Numbered from the stretch's first letter, positions 33,484 through 42,697 are shown. The stretch is DNA of 64,000 bases from Bog-113 sp965226755 (GCA_965226755.1 CBDDDT010000003.1:1054001-1118000); one strand, 5' to 3'. The notes: generated by a model not told the origin, from the letters alone. Numbers and translations: made by a program.

Positions 33484-34782
33484 TCAGGCGATGGCGCGGG
33501 CCACGGCTTCGGCGTCGTGCGGCAGGGTGAGGGGCCGGTTTGCGAAATTAGGCAGAATGGCGTCACCATGAGGATCGGTGAGTTGCCCGGTGTGGTAGCG
33601 GACGATGTAGTCGGGATCCTTCAGGACGTGGCCGGTCAGGATGGCGACGACGTCGGCGTCGCGGGCGATGGTCCCGCGGGCGGTGAGTTTACGAATGCCA
33701 GCTAGCGCGGCGGCGGAGGCGGGCTCGCAACCGATGCCGCAGAGACCTATGACGGCTTTGGCGTCGGCGATTTCCTGTTCGGTGGCGCGCTCCACGACGC
33801 CATTGGTGTTTTCGAGTTCGAACTGGGCCTTCGGCCAGGATACGGGGTCGCCGATTTTGATCGCGGTGGCGAGCGTCTTGGGATCAGGTTGGGGCCGGAA
33901 GGCTTCGCGCGGGGAACCGCGCATGTAGTCATAAAACGGCGACGAGCCGTGAGCCTGAACGACGGCGAGGCGCGGCAGACGGTCAATGAATCCGAACGCG
34001 TGGAGCTCCCGAAGGGCTTTGCCGAAGGCGGAGATGTTGCCGAGATTGCCGCCGGGGACGACGATCCAGTCGGGGACGATCCAATCGCGCTGGTCCAGCA
34101 TTTCGACCATGATGGATTTCTGGCCTTCGATGCGGAACGGGTTGATGGAGTTCAGGAGATAGATGCCGAGGCGTTCGGCGACGACGCGGACGAGAGCGAG
34201 GATCTGATCGAAGTTGGCTTCAATCTGGAACGTGCGCGCGCCGTATTCCAGGGCTTGGGCGAGCTTTCCATAGCTGATGTTGCCGTGCGGGAGGAAGATG
34301 AGCGGCTCGATTCCGGCGGCGCTGGCGTAGGCGGCCATGGAAGCGGAGGTGTTGCCGGTGGAGACGCAGGCGACCCTGCGGAGGCCCAGCTTGCGGGCTT
34401 GCGCAACGCCGCAGGTCATGCCGTTGTCCTTGAATGATCCGGTCGGATTAAAGCCCTGGTGCTTGAAGGTGAGAGCGTCGAGGCCGGCGTAGGCCGCGGC
34501 CCGCGGGGCTTTCAGCAAGGGAGTGTCGCCTTCGCGAAGGGTTGTGATCCGGTCGAGCGGGAAGGCGGGAAGGAATTCGCGGTAGCGCCAGACACCGCTC
34601 TGATCGGCCGGCAGGTTGGAGGTGCGGCGTTCGCGCCAGAGGCGTTTCAGGGCCGCGGGATCGGAGGCGCCGGGCGGATCGATCTGAGCTTCCAGCAGGC
34701 TGCCGCAGCGGGTGCAGGCGTAGATGATTTCATCGATGCCGTAGGAAGTGCGGCAGGAAGGGTTGAAGCAGACCAACTGCAT
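33484..34782 (-). CDS. thrC: Threonine synthase
   Basis: Predicted 432 residues. An N-terminal zinc-ribbon-like pair of cysteine motifs (CFNPSC...CTRC) is typical of the longer bacterial/archaeal form. The PLP lysine sits in GFNPTGSFKDNGM near residue 118. STGNTSASMAAY and the Gly-rich phosphate loop VPGGNLGNI follow. It converts O-phosphohomoserine to threonine. It stands alone between convergent and tandem neighbours of unrelated function. Confidence 0.95.
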   Translation of the reverse strand: MQLVCFNPSCRTSYGIDEIIYACTRCGSLLEAQIDPPGASDPAALKRLWRERRTSNLPADQSGVWRYREFLPAFPLDRITTLREGDTPLLKAPRAAAYAGLDALTFKHQGFNPTGSFKDNGMTCGVAQARKLGLRRVACVSTGNTSASMAAYASAAGIEPLIFLPHGNISYGKLAQALEYGARTFQIEANFDQILALVRVVAERLGIYLLNSINPFRIEGQKSIMVEMLDQRDWIVPDWIVVPGGNLGNISAFGKALRELHAFGFIDRLPRLAVVQAHGSSPFYDYMRGSPREAFRPQPDPKTLATAIKIGDPVSWPKAQFELENTNGVVERATEQEIADAKAVIGLCGIGCEPASAAALAGIRKLTARGTIARDADVVAILTGHVLKDPDYIVRYHTGQLTDPHGDAILPNFANRPLTLPHDAEAVARAIA

Positions 34783-34814
34783 GGGGAACCACGAGTATAG
34801 CGGGCGATGGAACG

Positions 34815-36440
34815 TTACTTCCGGTTCGCTTTCGTATCGCGGCCGCCCTGGTGAAGGATCATGGATTCGACGCGGCCGCTGGAATTTTTGACGAACTCCA
34901 CTTGAGCGTCCACGACTTTCAGAAAAAATTTCGTATCGCTTTCCGCGAATAAGGGGAACTTCGGCTGACCTGTAATTTGCGTCATCAGCTGGCCGTCTTC
35001 CACGGTCATCGTGACGTCCACGCCGGGCTGCAGTTCGTAAACGCCCGCATACGCGGCCAGGATTTGGGGAGCGATCTGGACCGCTTTGCGCGCGGGCGGC
35101 TGTTCCACATCTCCGCCGGCGCGCGGGGCGAGTTGATCGTGGCCGCCCTGGTGCAGGATCAAGCCTTTCACCGCTCCGCTGGAGTCTCTTTTAAACTCAA
35201 TCTGAGCATCCACGACTTTCAGAAAAAACGAGGTTGAGGATTCGGGGAAAACGGGCAAGGTGGGTTGTCCGCCGAGCTTGACGGAAAGCTGCGCGTGGTC
35301 GAGCGTGACCAGCATGTTGGTTCCGGGAGCAAACTTGTAGGTTCCGACGTAGCTGGCGAGAACCTGCGGATCGACGGAGATTTCCTTGCGCTCGGTGGAG
35401 AGCTTAACGGTCTGGCCGTGAGCTACGGCGGCGAGTTTTTCGGCGATCTCGTCGGGCGCGCTGCCGTTCACGTTGCTGAGAACGACGATCGTCAGCTTAT
35501 CTTCCGGATAGTAGGCCAGAAAAGTGTTGAAGCCTTCGATGCCGCCGGCATGCCGGATGACTTTGTGTCCTTCGACGGTGGTGACAATAAGGCCGAAGGC
35601 ATAGTCGCTCTTGAACGGCGTCGTCATCTTCTGCAGAGATTCAGGGGAGAGAACTTTTCCTCCGAACAGTCCATTTTCCCAGCGAAATAAGTCCTCGGTG
35701 GTGGAGTAAATCGCGCCGGCCGCATGCGGCACTTGCATGTTGATGAAACCGGCGTTCTCGTAGCCGTGCGGTCCGGGGGAATAGCCCGAAGCGCGATGCG
35801 AGAGGACCGTCGCGTTGGAGTCATAACCGGAATCCTTCATCTGGAGAGGAATGAATATGTTGTCTCGCACGAAAGATTCGTAGCTCCCGCCGGTGATTTT
35901 TTCGATCAGATAGCCGAGCAGGACGTAACCGGAATTGCTGTAGCTCCATTTCTCGCCCGGCGGGAAGTCCAGCGGTTTGTCGCGAAAGCGCGCCACGAGC
36001 TGCTCGGGGGTGGTGGAGAACGGCTCCAGCTTTTCGTAATCGGGGAAGCTGGTGAAGTTGGGGATGCCGGAGGTATGCGTGAGCAGGTTGTAGATCGTGA
36101 TTTGATCCCAGGCGGCGGGGGCATCCGGCAAATATTTTTTGACCGGATCCTGCACGCTGAGCTTGCCGCGTTGTTCGAGCAGCAGGATAGAGGCGGCGGT
36201 GAATTGCTTGGTGAGGGATCCCAAACGAAACTTAGTAGATGGGGAATTCGGGATGTCCCATTCGAGGTTGGCTGAACCGTAGCCCTTGTTGAGAAGAATG
36301 TCCGGGCCGCGAGCCACCAGAACCGATCCCATGAATTGCCGGCCCGCGACGTAGGACTGAACGATCTGGTCCATGCGGGCGGGATCCTGCCCATATGCGG
36401 CGGATGCGAGCAGAACGAGAGCGGCGGCGCGGACTAGCAT
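34815..36440 (-). CDS. Exported beta-lactamase-class-C-like serine hydrolase with two C-terminal repeats
   Basis: Predicted 541 residues from ATG 36440. Signal peptide MLVRAAALVLLASAAYGQ. The catalytic domain (about 20-350) has SLTKQ (SxxK, nucleophile serine and lysine), YSNSGY (YxN) and HAGG in place of KTG, the pattern of class C beta-lactamase/D-alanyl-peptidase-like esterases. Two near-identical modules of about 100 residues follow (DUF3471-like; ILAAYAGVYELQPGVDVTM and VLASYVGTYKFAPGTNMLV), both ending with LHQGG. The duplication is also visible in the DNA at about 34840-34990 and 35140-35290. Probably an esterase or peptidase. Confidence 0.85.
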   Translation of the reverse strand: MLVRAAALVLLASAAYGQDPARMDQIVQSYVAGRQFMGSVLVARGPDILLNKGYGSANLEWDIPNSPSTKFRLGSLTKQFTAASILLLEQRGKLSVQDPVKKYLPDAPAAWDQITIYNLLTHTSGIPNFTSFPDYEKLEPFSTTPEQLVARFRDKPLDFPPGEKWSYSNSGYVLLGYLIEKITGGSYESFVRDNIFIPLQMKDSGYDSNATVLSHRASGYSPGPHGYENAGFINMQVPHAAGAIYSTTEDLFRWENGLFGGKVLSPESLQKMTTPFKSDYAFGLIVTTVEGHKVIRHAGGIEGFNTFLAYYPEDKLTIVVLSNVNGSAPDEIAEKLAAVAHGQTVKLSTERKEISVDPQVLASYVGTYKFAPGTNMLVTLDHAQLSVKLGGQPTLPVFPESSTSFFLKVVDAQIEFKRDSSGAVKGLILHQGGHDQLAPRAGGDVEQPPARKAVQIAPQILAAYAGVYELQPGVDVTMTVEDGQLMTQITGQPKFPLFAESDTKFFLKVVDAQVEFVKNSSGRVESMILHQGGRDTKANRK

Positions 36441-36610
36441 GATCAAATCATACGGCGAGGAGATCGGAGGAAGCGGCGATTAAAACGCGCTTATCTAAGA
36501 GGCGAAAACGAAACTGTTCATAGGCGTCCGGCGTTTTTAATAATAAGAATGAGCAAATTGGACGACGCGGTCCGGCTCAATCAGTAAACTTGTCCAAGGA
36601 GGGAACAAAA

Positions 36611-36904
36611 ATGAAACGAAAGATTCTTTTGGCGCTCGCTTCCGCGGTGGTGCTGGCGGGAACAGCGCTTGACGCTCAGGTGGTGATTCGGGTCGGACCG
36701 CCCCGGCCGATCGTCGAAACGCGTCCGGTGGCGCCGGGCGTGGGTTATGTATGGACGCCGGGCTACCACCGGTGGGATGGCGCTCGGTATGTTTGGGCGC
36801 CGGGCGCCTGGGTGCTGCCTCCGCGTCCGCACGCACGCTGGGTGGCCCATCACTACGTACGCCGGAATGGCGGATACGTGCTGGTTGAAGGCCACTGGCG
36901 ATAG
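36611..36904 (+). CDS. Exported YXWGXW-type repeat protein
   Basis: Predicted 97 residues from ATG 36611; a perfect AAGGAGG lies 8 bases upstream. Signal peptide to about residue 23 (ALDA/QV). The mature part repeats GYxWxPGYHRWDGxRYVWxPGxW, the small aromatic repeat of periplasmic YXWGXW proteins, often linked to envelope stress. Function unknown. A strong hairpin follows the stop. Confidence 0.8.
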   Translation: MKRKILLALASAVVLAGTALDAQVVIRVGPPRPIVETRPVAPGVGYVWTPGYHRWDGARYVWAPGAWVLPPRPHARWVAHHYVRRNGGYVLVEGHWR

Positions 36905-36913
36905 TTCGGAGGG

Positions 36914-36946
36914 GCCGGCATAGGATCGGATTGGTCCTATGCCGGC
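36914..36946. terminator. Hairpin between convergent genes
   Basis: GCCGGCATAGGA (36914-36925) pairs perfectly with TCCTATGCCGGC (36935-36946) around a 9-base loop. It starts 10 bp after the YXWGXW gene and overlaps the last codons of aguA on the other strand. The T-run is weak, so it is a likely shared transcription barrier rather than a textbook terminator. Confidence 0.65.
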
Positions 36947-37950
36947 TGTTGCTGGGTCATGCAGTGCAGCGTCCCGAGCCCCCACACCAATTCCACGGAG
37001 TGGATTCCGACGACGCGGCGATCGGGAAACAGCCCGGCCAACGTATTGAGGGCGGCCCGATCCTGAGGATCGTTGAACGTGGGCACGAGGACAGATTTGT
37101 TGGCGATGTAGAAATTGGCGTAGCTCGCCGGAAGACGCCGTCCTTTGAACACGACGGGGGCCGGCATGGGCAGCGTGACCACGCGGACCGAAAGGCGTTG
37201 CAGAATTTCGAGGTTCTCGCGCAGGGGTTCGTGGTTGACGTCGCCGCGATCCGGTTCTTGCGCAGTTACGATTGTGTCCGGGGAGACGAAGCGGGCCAGG
37301 TCGTCAATGTGGCCGTGAGTGTCATCGCCGGCTATGCCGTTCTTTAGCCACCAGACGCGATCGATTCCCAGAAAATCCTTAAATTTCTGTTCTATTTCCG
37401 TGCGCGTCAGATGCGGGTTGCGGGCCTGGATGGGGCTGAGCAGACACTCCTCGGTGGTGAGCAAAGTTCCCTGCCCGTTGACGTCGATGCTGCCGCCTTC
37501 GAGGACAACGCCGGGTTCCCAACAGCGCATCCCGAGCGAGCCGCAGAGGATGGAGTTGACGGCGTTGTCCCGACGCCAATCGTCGTACTTGGCCCAGGCA
37601 TTGAACAGCCAATTGGTGATCGCAATCTCTCCAGATTCGTTGCGAACGAAGAGCGGGGCGTAATCGCGCGTCCAGGCGCGATCCGTCGGAATCGCGTAGA
37701 ATTCCACGGCGTGGAGATTGGCGCCGCATTTGAGCAACATGCGCCGGGCGCGATCGATGGCTTCCTCGTCGTTTATCAAAATGCGGACCTTCTCGTCAGC
37801 GGCGAGATGACGGACGATTTCGCAGTACACCCACGGAATGGGGGCGAAGCGACCGGGCCAATCCTCTTTGTTGTGCGGCCAGGCGATCCAGGTCGCCTGA
37901 TGCCGCTCCCACTCGGCGGGCATACGGAACCCGAGTTGGCGGGGAGTCAT
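36937..37950 (-). CDS. aguA: Agmatine deiminase
   Basis: Predicted 337 residues. The ATG at 37950 overlaps the stop of the upstream amidase gene (ATGA). Motifs of the guanidino-group-modifying superfamily: MPAEWERHQATWIAWPH, TDRAWTRDYAPLFV, VLEGGSIDVNG, DDTHGHIDDLARFV and the nucleophile cysteine in LGTLHCMTQQQ near the end. It converts agmatine to N-carbamoylputrescine, which the neighbouring AguB hydrolyses. Together they make putrescine. Confidence 0.95.
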   Translation of the reverse strand: MTPRQLGFRMPAEWERHQATWIAWPHNKEDWPGRFAPIPWVYCEIVRHLAADEKVRILINDEEAIDRARRMLLKCGANLHAVEFYAIPTDRAWTRDYAPLFVRNESGEIAITNWLFNAWAKYDDWRRDNAVNSILCGSLGMRCWEPGVVLEGGSIDVNGQGTLLTTEECLLSPIQARNPHLTRTEIEQKFKDFLGIDRVWWLKNGIAGDDTHGHIDDLARFVSPDTIVTAQEPDRGDVNHEPLRENLEILQRLSVRVVTLPMPAPVVFKGRRLPASYANFYIANKSVLVPTFNDPQDRAALNTLAGLFPDRRVVGIHSVELVWGLGTLHCMTQQQPA

Positions 37951-38852
37951 CCGATCAGCATCCGTTTGAGGATGGGCGCGTAAGCATCGATGCGCCGGTC
38001 GCGGAGAAACGGCCAGTTGCGGCGGGTGTCGTCGATCACGCGCGGGTCGATGTCGGCGATCAGGATTTCCTCTTTGTCGTGGGAGGCCTGCGCGAGGACG
38101 CGACCAAACGGATCCGCGATGAAGGAGCCGCCCCAGAATTCGAGCCCGCAATCGGCCGGACCTTCGAAGCCGATGCGATTTACGGCGGCGACGTAGATTC
38201 CGTTAGCGATCGCGTGGGAGCGTTGGATGGTTCGCCATGCGTCGTATTGAGCGTCGCCGAATTCGCTCTTTTCCGCCGGGTGCCATCCAATGGCGGTGGG
38301 GTAGAAGAGAACGCTGGCGCCCCCGAGGGCAGCGATGCGCGCGCCTTCCGGGTACCACTGATCCCAACAAACGAGGGTGGCGATGCGGCCCGCGTGCGTA
38401 TCGAAGTTTGGGAAGCCGGTGTCGCCGGGAGTGAAATAAAATTTCTCGAAGTACAGGGGGTCATCCGGGATATGCATCTTGCGATAGAGGCCGAGGAGTT
38501 CCCCGCCGGCGTCGATGATGGCCGCGGTGTTGTGGTAGAGACCCTGGGCGCGCTTTTCGAAGAGAGAAGCGACGATGACAACATTGTTTTCGCGCGCGAT
38601 TTCGGCGAGGCGCCGGGTCGAGGGACCAGGGATGGGTTCGGCAAGATCGAAGAGGCGCGCGTCTTCCTGGCGGCAGAAATACTGCGAGCGGAACAGCTCG
38701 GGAAGGCACACCACGGCGGCGCCGAGAGCCGCGGCTTCTCTGATCTTCGCGGCGGCGCGTTCGAGGTTTTGAGCGGGGTCGGGGGTGCATGCCATCTGCA
38801 CGAGCCCGATACGGAATTTGCGGTCGGAAGCCTGTTCAGTCACTCGTATCAT
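37947..38852 (-). CDS. aguB: N-carbamoylputrescine amidase
   Basis: Predicted 301 residues from ATG 38852; an upstream start at 38897 would overlap the divergent gene and is less likely. The nitrilase triad is present: Glu in CLPELF, Lys in YRKMHIPD, Cys in LVCWDQWYPE. The surrounding sequence GLYHNTAAIIDAGGELLG fits the CPA branch. Product: putrescine, CO2 and ammonia. It is translationally coupled to aguA. Confidence 0.95.
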   Translation of the reverse strand: MIRVTEQASDRKFRIGLVQMACTPDPAQNLERAAAKIREAAALGAAVVCLPELFRSQYFCRQEDARLFDLAEPIPGPSTRRLAEIARENNVVIVASLFEKRAQGLYHNTAAIIDAGGELLGLYRKMHIPDDPLYFEKFYFTPGDTGFPNFDTHAGRIATLVCWDQWYPEGARIAALGGASVLFYPTAIGWHPAEKSEFGDAQYDAWRTIQRSHAIANGIYVAAVNRIGFEGPADCGLEFWGGSFIADPFGRVLAQASHDKEEILIADIDPRVIDDTRRNWPFLRDRRIDAYAPILKRMLIG

Positions 38853-38872
38853 TGTAGATTTGGAGGCCGTAA

Positions 38873-39202
38873 GTGTTGGATACCGGGATGACGCCACTGG
38901 CGGGGACGCCGTACTTCGCGGTGATATTCGTCAGCGAGCGGACGAACGGGGACGCGGGCTACGGGAGCATGGCTTCACGGATGGAGGAACTGGCGCGAGA
39001 GCAGCCGGGATATCTTGGGATCGATTCAGCGCGGAGCGGGATCGGGATCACGGTTTCGTATTGGCGGGATCTGGAGAGCATCCGGATGTGGAAGGGCCAG
39101 GTGGAACATCTGGGAGCTCAGGCGCAGGGTCGCGCGGAGTGGTATCAGGGATACACGGTGCGGGTGTGCCGGGTTGAGTATGAGTACGGTTTCGAGCGGT
39201 GA
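38873..39202 (+). CDS. ABM-type monooxygenase-like protein
   Basis: Predicted 109 residues from TTG 38873, or 104 from ATG 38888. The ferredoxin-like antibiotic biosynthesis monooxygenase fold is suggested by YFAVIFVSER, EELAREQPGYLGIDSAR and ITVSYWRDLESIRMWKGQVEH. Family members are mostly of unknown function. It overlaps the HAD gene by four bases (GTGA), implying coupling. Confidence 0.75.
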   Translation: MLDTGMTPLAGTPYFAVIFVSERTNGDAGYGSMASRMEELAREQPGYLGIDSARSGIGITVSYWRDLESIRMWKGQVEHLGAQAQGRAEWYQGYTVRVCRVEYEYGFER

Positions 39203-39870
39203 GACGGCTCTTTCTCTTCGATATCGACGGAACGCTGATGCGGGGCACGGGACCGCATCATGAGCAAGCGCTGGTAGCGGCTATCCGCCAGGTCGCGGGA
39301 ATTGAGAGCACGATGAAAGACATCCCGGTGCACGGCATGCTCGATCAGGACATCCTGCGGGATATGATGCTGCGCGAGCATTTGGACGCGGAGCAGATTC
39401 GAACGCTCATGCCGGAAATCGTCAGGCAAGCGCAGTTGTGGTATCCGGAGCGATGTCCGGATCTGCGGGAGAAGGTTCTGCGGGGTGTGCGCGAGGTGCT
39501 TGATGAAATTGCGGCGCACGAACATCCGATCGGGGTGGTCACCGGCAATCTGACGCGGATCGGGTGGACGAAACTGGAGCGGGCGGGATTGCGGGATTAC
39601 TTTCGCGTGGGCGCGTTCGCGGAGATGGGGAGCACGCGAGCGGAACTGGCGCGCATGGCCTGGGTGCTAGCAGGGGCGACGCCGGCGACGAGAGTCACGC
39701 TGATCGGCGATTCGCCGAGCGATGTGGAAGCGGCGCGAGAGAACGGCTTCCGATGCGTGGCGGTGGCGACGGGACTGACGTCGCGCGAGGCGTTGGAATC
39801 GCTTGGAGCGGATCTGGTGCTCAATGATTTGTCGGGCGCGGAGGAGCGGGAGCGGTTGATTCAAGGGTGA
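39199..39870 (+). CDS. HAD-superfamily phosphatase (phosphoglycolate phosphatase-like)
   Basis: Predicted 223 residues, GTG start overlapping the previous stop. HAD motifs: FLFDIDGTL (nucleophile and acid aspartates), GVVTGN, the lysine region near TKLERAG, and LIGDSPSDVEAARENGF. A helical cap lies between. It probably dephosphorylates a small metabolite such as phosphoglycolate. Its 3' end overlaps the convergent heparinase-like gene by 50 bp. Confidence 0.85.
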   Translation: MRRLFLFDIDGTLMRGTGPHHEQALVAAIRQVAGIESTMKDIPVHGMLDQDILRDMMLREHLDAEQIRTLMPEIVRQAQLWYPERCPDLREKVLRGVREVLDEIAAHEHPIGVVTGNLTRIGWTKLERAGLRDYFRVGAFAEMGSTRAELARMAWVLAGATPATRVTLIGDSPSDVEAARENGFRCVAVATGLTSREALESLGADLVLNDLSGAEERERLIQG

Positions 39871-41200
39871 AGCGGACGCCCGTGTCTCGCCGCAAGCCCT
39901 TGAAATAGAGAATGCCGCCGGGATCAGAAGGCATTTCGCGCATTTCCTCGTCGTCGACTTCGACGTGATAAGGGGTGCGCGCTGCCAGGCCGACCACGAA
40001 GATATCGTTGGCTTCGCGCTTACCGGATTGAAGCTTGCGGGTTTCCGACGAGAAGAAGATGGTCGCTTCGTCGAGATCGAGAGGCTCGCGGCTGCCCCGG
40101 GGGTCTAAGGGAACGACGCGCCCGTCTCGAAATTCCTGAAGGTGGCCGTCGACGTAGCCAGCCCAGCGCGCGTCGTCTTCCCAACTCGAGCGGACGAGAA
40201 GGCGCCCGAGCAGGTCGTCATGGATGACGAGCGGCACATGGTAGTAGCTCAATCCGGGCTGATATGGATTGGCCCAGAGAAACTCGTAGGGGATTCCGAA
40301 AGGGCCGCGCATCAGGAAATGGTCGTTCATGAGCCAGCCCTGGAGCACCTGGCTGGCAGGAGCATTGGTGTCAAAGGCGACCATGGCGAGTTCGCCCGCG
40401 CGGGAGAGAGCGGCGATGCGCAGATCGGGCTCTCCGGCGCGGGGCGAGAACGGAATGCGGAATTCGTTCTCGGCGGCCGGAAAGGGCGGCGGGTAGTAGG
40501 AAAGCAGATCGAAGAGCGGCAGATCGCGAAAGTACTCCGGAAAGTCTTCGCGCAAGTCGGTGTTCAGGTTGTCGCGAATGGCGTGAAGGATCTCAAGCAG
40601 CGGATACGTATCGGTTTCCTGAAAAGCGGGCTGGCCGCCGCGCAGGGAGGGGATGATGCGTCCGAGCCATTCGTCTTGGATGAAGGCGCGCAGGGCCGCG
40701 GACGAAGCCGGATCGTCGTCGCCGGCCAGCGACACAGCGGCGAGGACGTGCCCGCGGAACGCGCCGAGCGTTTTGGCCGGAATTCGCAGGCCCGCGCGCA
40801 AACGGTCGGCGATGGCGAGCCTGTCGGCGGGAGTCATCCGGTCCTGGCACCAATCGAAAACCAGGGCGACCTGACGCAGGTCGCGATCCGGCGCTTTCGC
40901 CCAATCGAGGGCGCGACGGGCGGCGGCGGGATCGGCCGCGATGATGGAATAAAGGGCGTCGGCAAAACCGGGCTCCGGCATGGGCGCGCCGCCGGAGATG
41001 AGCGTGTTGAATTGATCCCAGCGCATCGAGTTGCGCTCGCGCTCGCGTCGAAGAAGGCGAAGGCGCGAGGCCCGCAAAAAGAGGCGCGGATGCTCGGTGT
41101 AGACCTGGAAGGAATCGAGATTGGTCTGGGAAGTTGCCGGGCCGAGACCGGCGATCAGGCCCAGCAGCATTGTCGCCCCAGCGAATACGCGCCGACCCAT
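39821..41200 (-). CDS. Exported heparinase II/III- or alginate-lyase-like protein
   Basis: Predicted 459 residues from ATG 41200, chosen because it begins a signal peptide (MGRRVFAGATMLLGLIAGLG). TEHPRLFLRASRLRLLRRER is the opening typical of heparinase II/III-like and alginate-lyase toroid proteins. An alpha-helical domain (about 60-300) is followed by a beta-sandwich. Catalytic residues cannot be assigned with confidence. It may degrade uronic-acid polysaccharides. It stands alone. Confidence 0.6.
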   Translation of the reverse strand: MGRRVFAGATMLLGLIAGLGPATSQTNLDSFQVYTEHPRLFLRASRLRLLRRERERNSMRWDQFNTLISGGAPMPEPGFADALYSIIAADPAAARRALDWAKAPDRDLRQVALVFDWCQDRMTPADRLAIADRLRAGLRIPAKTLGAFRGHVLAAVSLAGDDDPASSAALRAFIQDEWLGRIIPSLRGGQPAFQETDTYPLLEILHAIRDNLNTDLREDFPEYFRDLPLFDLLSYYPPPFPAAENEFRIPFSPRAGEPDLRIAALSRAGELAMVAFDTNAPASQVLQGWLMNDHFLMRGPFGIPYEFLWANPYQPGLSYYHVPLVIHDDLLGRLLVRSSWEDDARWAGYVDGHLQEFRDGRVVPLDPRGSREPLDLDEATIFFSSETRKLQSGKREANDIFVVGLAARTPYHVEVDDEEMREMPSDPGGILYFKGLRRDTGVRFTLESTAPAPPRPTNH

Positions 41201-41338
41201 TCGCCATGATTGTGCCACACCGGGAACGGCATTCACGGATTGACGGACACTGTGTCCGAGCGACACAGCGCGGGGCGCGCAGACACAGCCGTGTAGCAAG
41301 CAGCTGCATACGTTAGCGATAGAAATCAACAACTTAGC

Positions 41339-41537
41339 GCAACCCGGCTGCGGCGGACGGGTTGCTATTATGGAACGCGAATCGGAGAAGATCGGTTCTT
41401 CTCAAACCTGCCCTCTGCTGCAACTGGCAGGCAAGTTCAGGGTGAAGGGCGTGAAACGGCGGCCAACGGAAGCTGTCGTTGCAGCAGATGCCTGAAACTC
41501 TTTTGCTTGCGGTTGCAGTTGAGGGGTTTTTTGTTTC
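41339..41537 (+). ncRNA. Candidate structured non-coding RNA
   Basis: This lies in the 345-bp gap between the heparinase-like and RES genes. Hairpin 1: GCAACCCG (41339-41346) with CGGGTTGC (41358-41365). Hairpin 2: CTGCTGCAAC (41415-41424) with GTTGCAGCAG (41478-41487), enclosing a 53-base purine-rich loop. A weaker stem AAACTCTTT (41496-41504) with GAGGGGTTT (41521-41529) is followed by a T-rich tract, resembling a terminator. A TATTAT box sits at 41366-41371. No ORF explains these. A small RNA, or a terminator/antisense element for the RES-Xre operon, are possible readings. No known riboswitch motif was recognised. Confidence 0.4.
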
Positions 41538-41545
41538 TAGAGAAT

Positions 41546-42079
41546 TTATTCGAGCAAAGGCCGCACGCGGGAGAGCAGTTCGGCATGAGGCGCGCCAGCC
41601 CCTGCCGCAGCCCATCCGAGCACATCCGAACGAATCCCGAAGAGAGCGAAAACCAGGCCGTCGCGCGGCGGACCGGGTCGCAGCCCCCCTTTGACGCTCC
41701 AACCTCGAGCGCCGCCGGGGACCAAGGCCGCGGAGGGAGCGCGGATTCCTGAAGCCCCCCCTGCGCGAATCCGCCGGGCTTCCGCCTGGCAGGCCGGATA
41801 GCTGTCCAGATCACCCGACAGGACGTCAAGCGGAAGCGTGGGGCATTCGAAATTGGTCTCGTCGTGAATCTCGACGGCCCACAGGGCGCGACGAATGTTG
41901 ACGAGTTCATCGGGTAAGGTGATGCCCTCATGACGGAGAAACTCCGCCCAAGCGCCGTCCGGGGTGTCGGCGAAGTACTGGACTGGACCGTCGCCCTCGC
42001 TGTTCCAGCGTCCGGACGGCTGCAAGGCGTTTTCCCAAAGGAATGGGAAGCGGGGGTCGGCGTGGCGATAGACGATCAT
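41546..42079 (-). CDS. RES-domain toxin
   Basis: Predicted 177 residues. The RES fold is recognisable from GRWNSEGDGPVQYFADTPDGAWAEF (start of the R-E-S motif) and from the serine-rich LPPxV-equivalent section. RES toxins act on NAD+, depleting it by phosphorolysis or hydrolysis, or ADP-ribosylate. Its ATG overlaps the stop of the Xre gene (ATGA), the standard antitoxin-toxin order. Confidence 0.8.
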   Translation of the reverse strand: MIVYRHADPRFPFLWENALQPSGRWNSEGDGPVQYFADTPDGAWAEFLRHEGITLPDELVNIRRALWAVEIHDETNFECPTLPLDVLSGDLDSYPACQAEARRIRAGGASGIRAPSAALVPGGARGWSVKGGLRPGPPRDGLVFALFGIRSDVLGWAAAGAGAPHAELLSRVRPLLE

Positions 42080-42684
42080 GAAACCGGAGAAGCCGCGAGC
42101 GCGCGAGCGAGGTCGCGGACCTGCGCACTGCGGGGGTCATCCGGAACCCAGGGTTGCGCCAGGAGTTCGGCGGGGCTCTTTCCGCCAAGTTGCGCGCGCC
42201 GGCGGTCAAACCACTGGCGAATGCCGGCCTCGTTATAGGCCCCGCTCAGATCGCCCACAACCAGAGTCAGCAAGTGCAGGCGGTTGGCGACGCCGTCAGG
42301 CGTTACGCGGGAGCCGGCTTTATACCGGCGAATGCTGGGGACGGCGGTTCCGAGCAGACGGGCGAGGAGATCCAGCCCCAGAATTTCGGTGAGGCGCTCC
42401 CATTCGAATTCAGGAGCGGGCGATTCTTCGAGAGCCTGGTTCAAGCGCTGAAAAATAGTTTCGAGGGCGGCGTCGTTGTCCGCCGCGGTGAGGTGAATGG
42501 CTTTGCCGATACCGGCTCTATGAATGTGATTGATGATGGTCTGAACGGAGGCGAGATCAAGGGTCTCGATGTTTTCGTCCTGTGGCAGCAGACCCATGGC
42601 ATCCGCGCGGCCCATGGTAGTCAGCACAGACGCGCCGAGCTTGACAGAAGTGAATGGATCCTGAGTGGATTTTATTTGGATCAT
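42076..42684 (-). CDS. Xre/MbcA/ParS-type antitoxin
   Basis: Predicted 202 residues from ATG 42684, set by the promoter just upstream (-10 at 42698-42703). The C-terminal ~70 residues (VANRLHLLTLVVGDLSGAYN, then RRAQLGGKSPAELLAQPW) form the MbcA/ParS/Xre toxin-binding domain. The N-terminal part includes a segment with RLTEILGLDLLARLLGTAVPS and an RYKAGSRVT helix-turn-helix-like element for DNA binding. It neutralises the downstream RES toxin and should repress its own operon. Confidence 0.8.
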   Translation of the reverse strand: MIQIKSTQDPFTSVKLGASVLTTMGRADAMGLLPQDENIETLDLASVQTIINHIHRAGIGKAIHLTAADNDAALETIFQRLNQALEESPAPEFEWERLTEILGLDLLARLLGTAVPSIRRYKAGSRVTPDGVANRLHLLTLVVGDLSGAYNEAGIRQWFDRRRAQLGGKSPAELLAQPWVPDDPRSAQVRDLARALAASPVS

Positions 42685-42697
42685 GACTGTTATCCGT

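Noticed and set aside
40142..41209. 355-codon plus-strand frame opposite the heparinase-like gene
   Set aside because: No family features; the opposite strand has a signal peptide and recognisable motifs.
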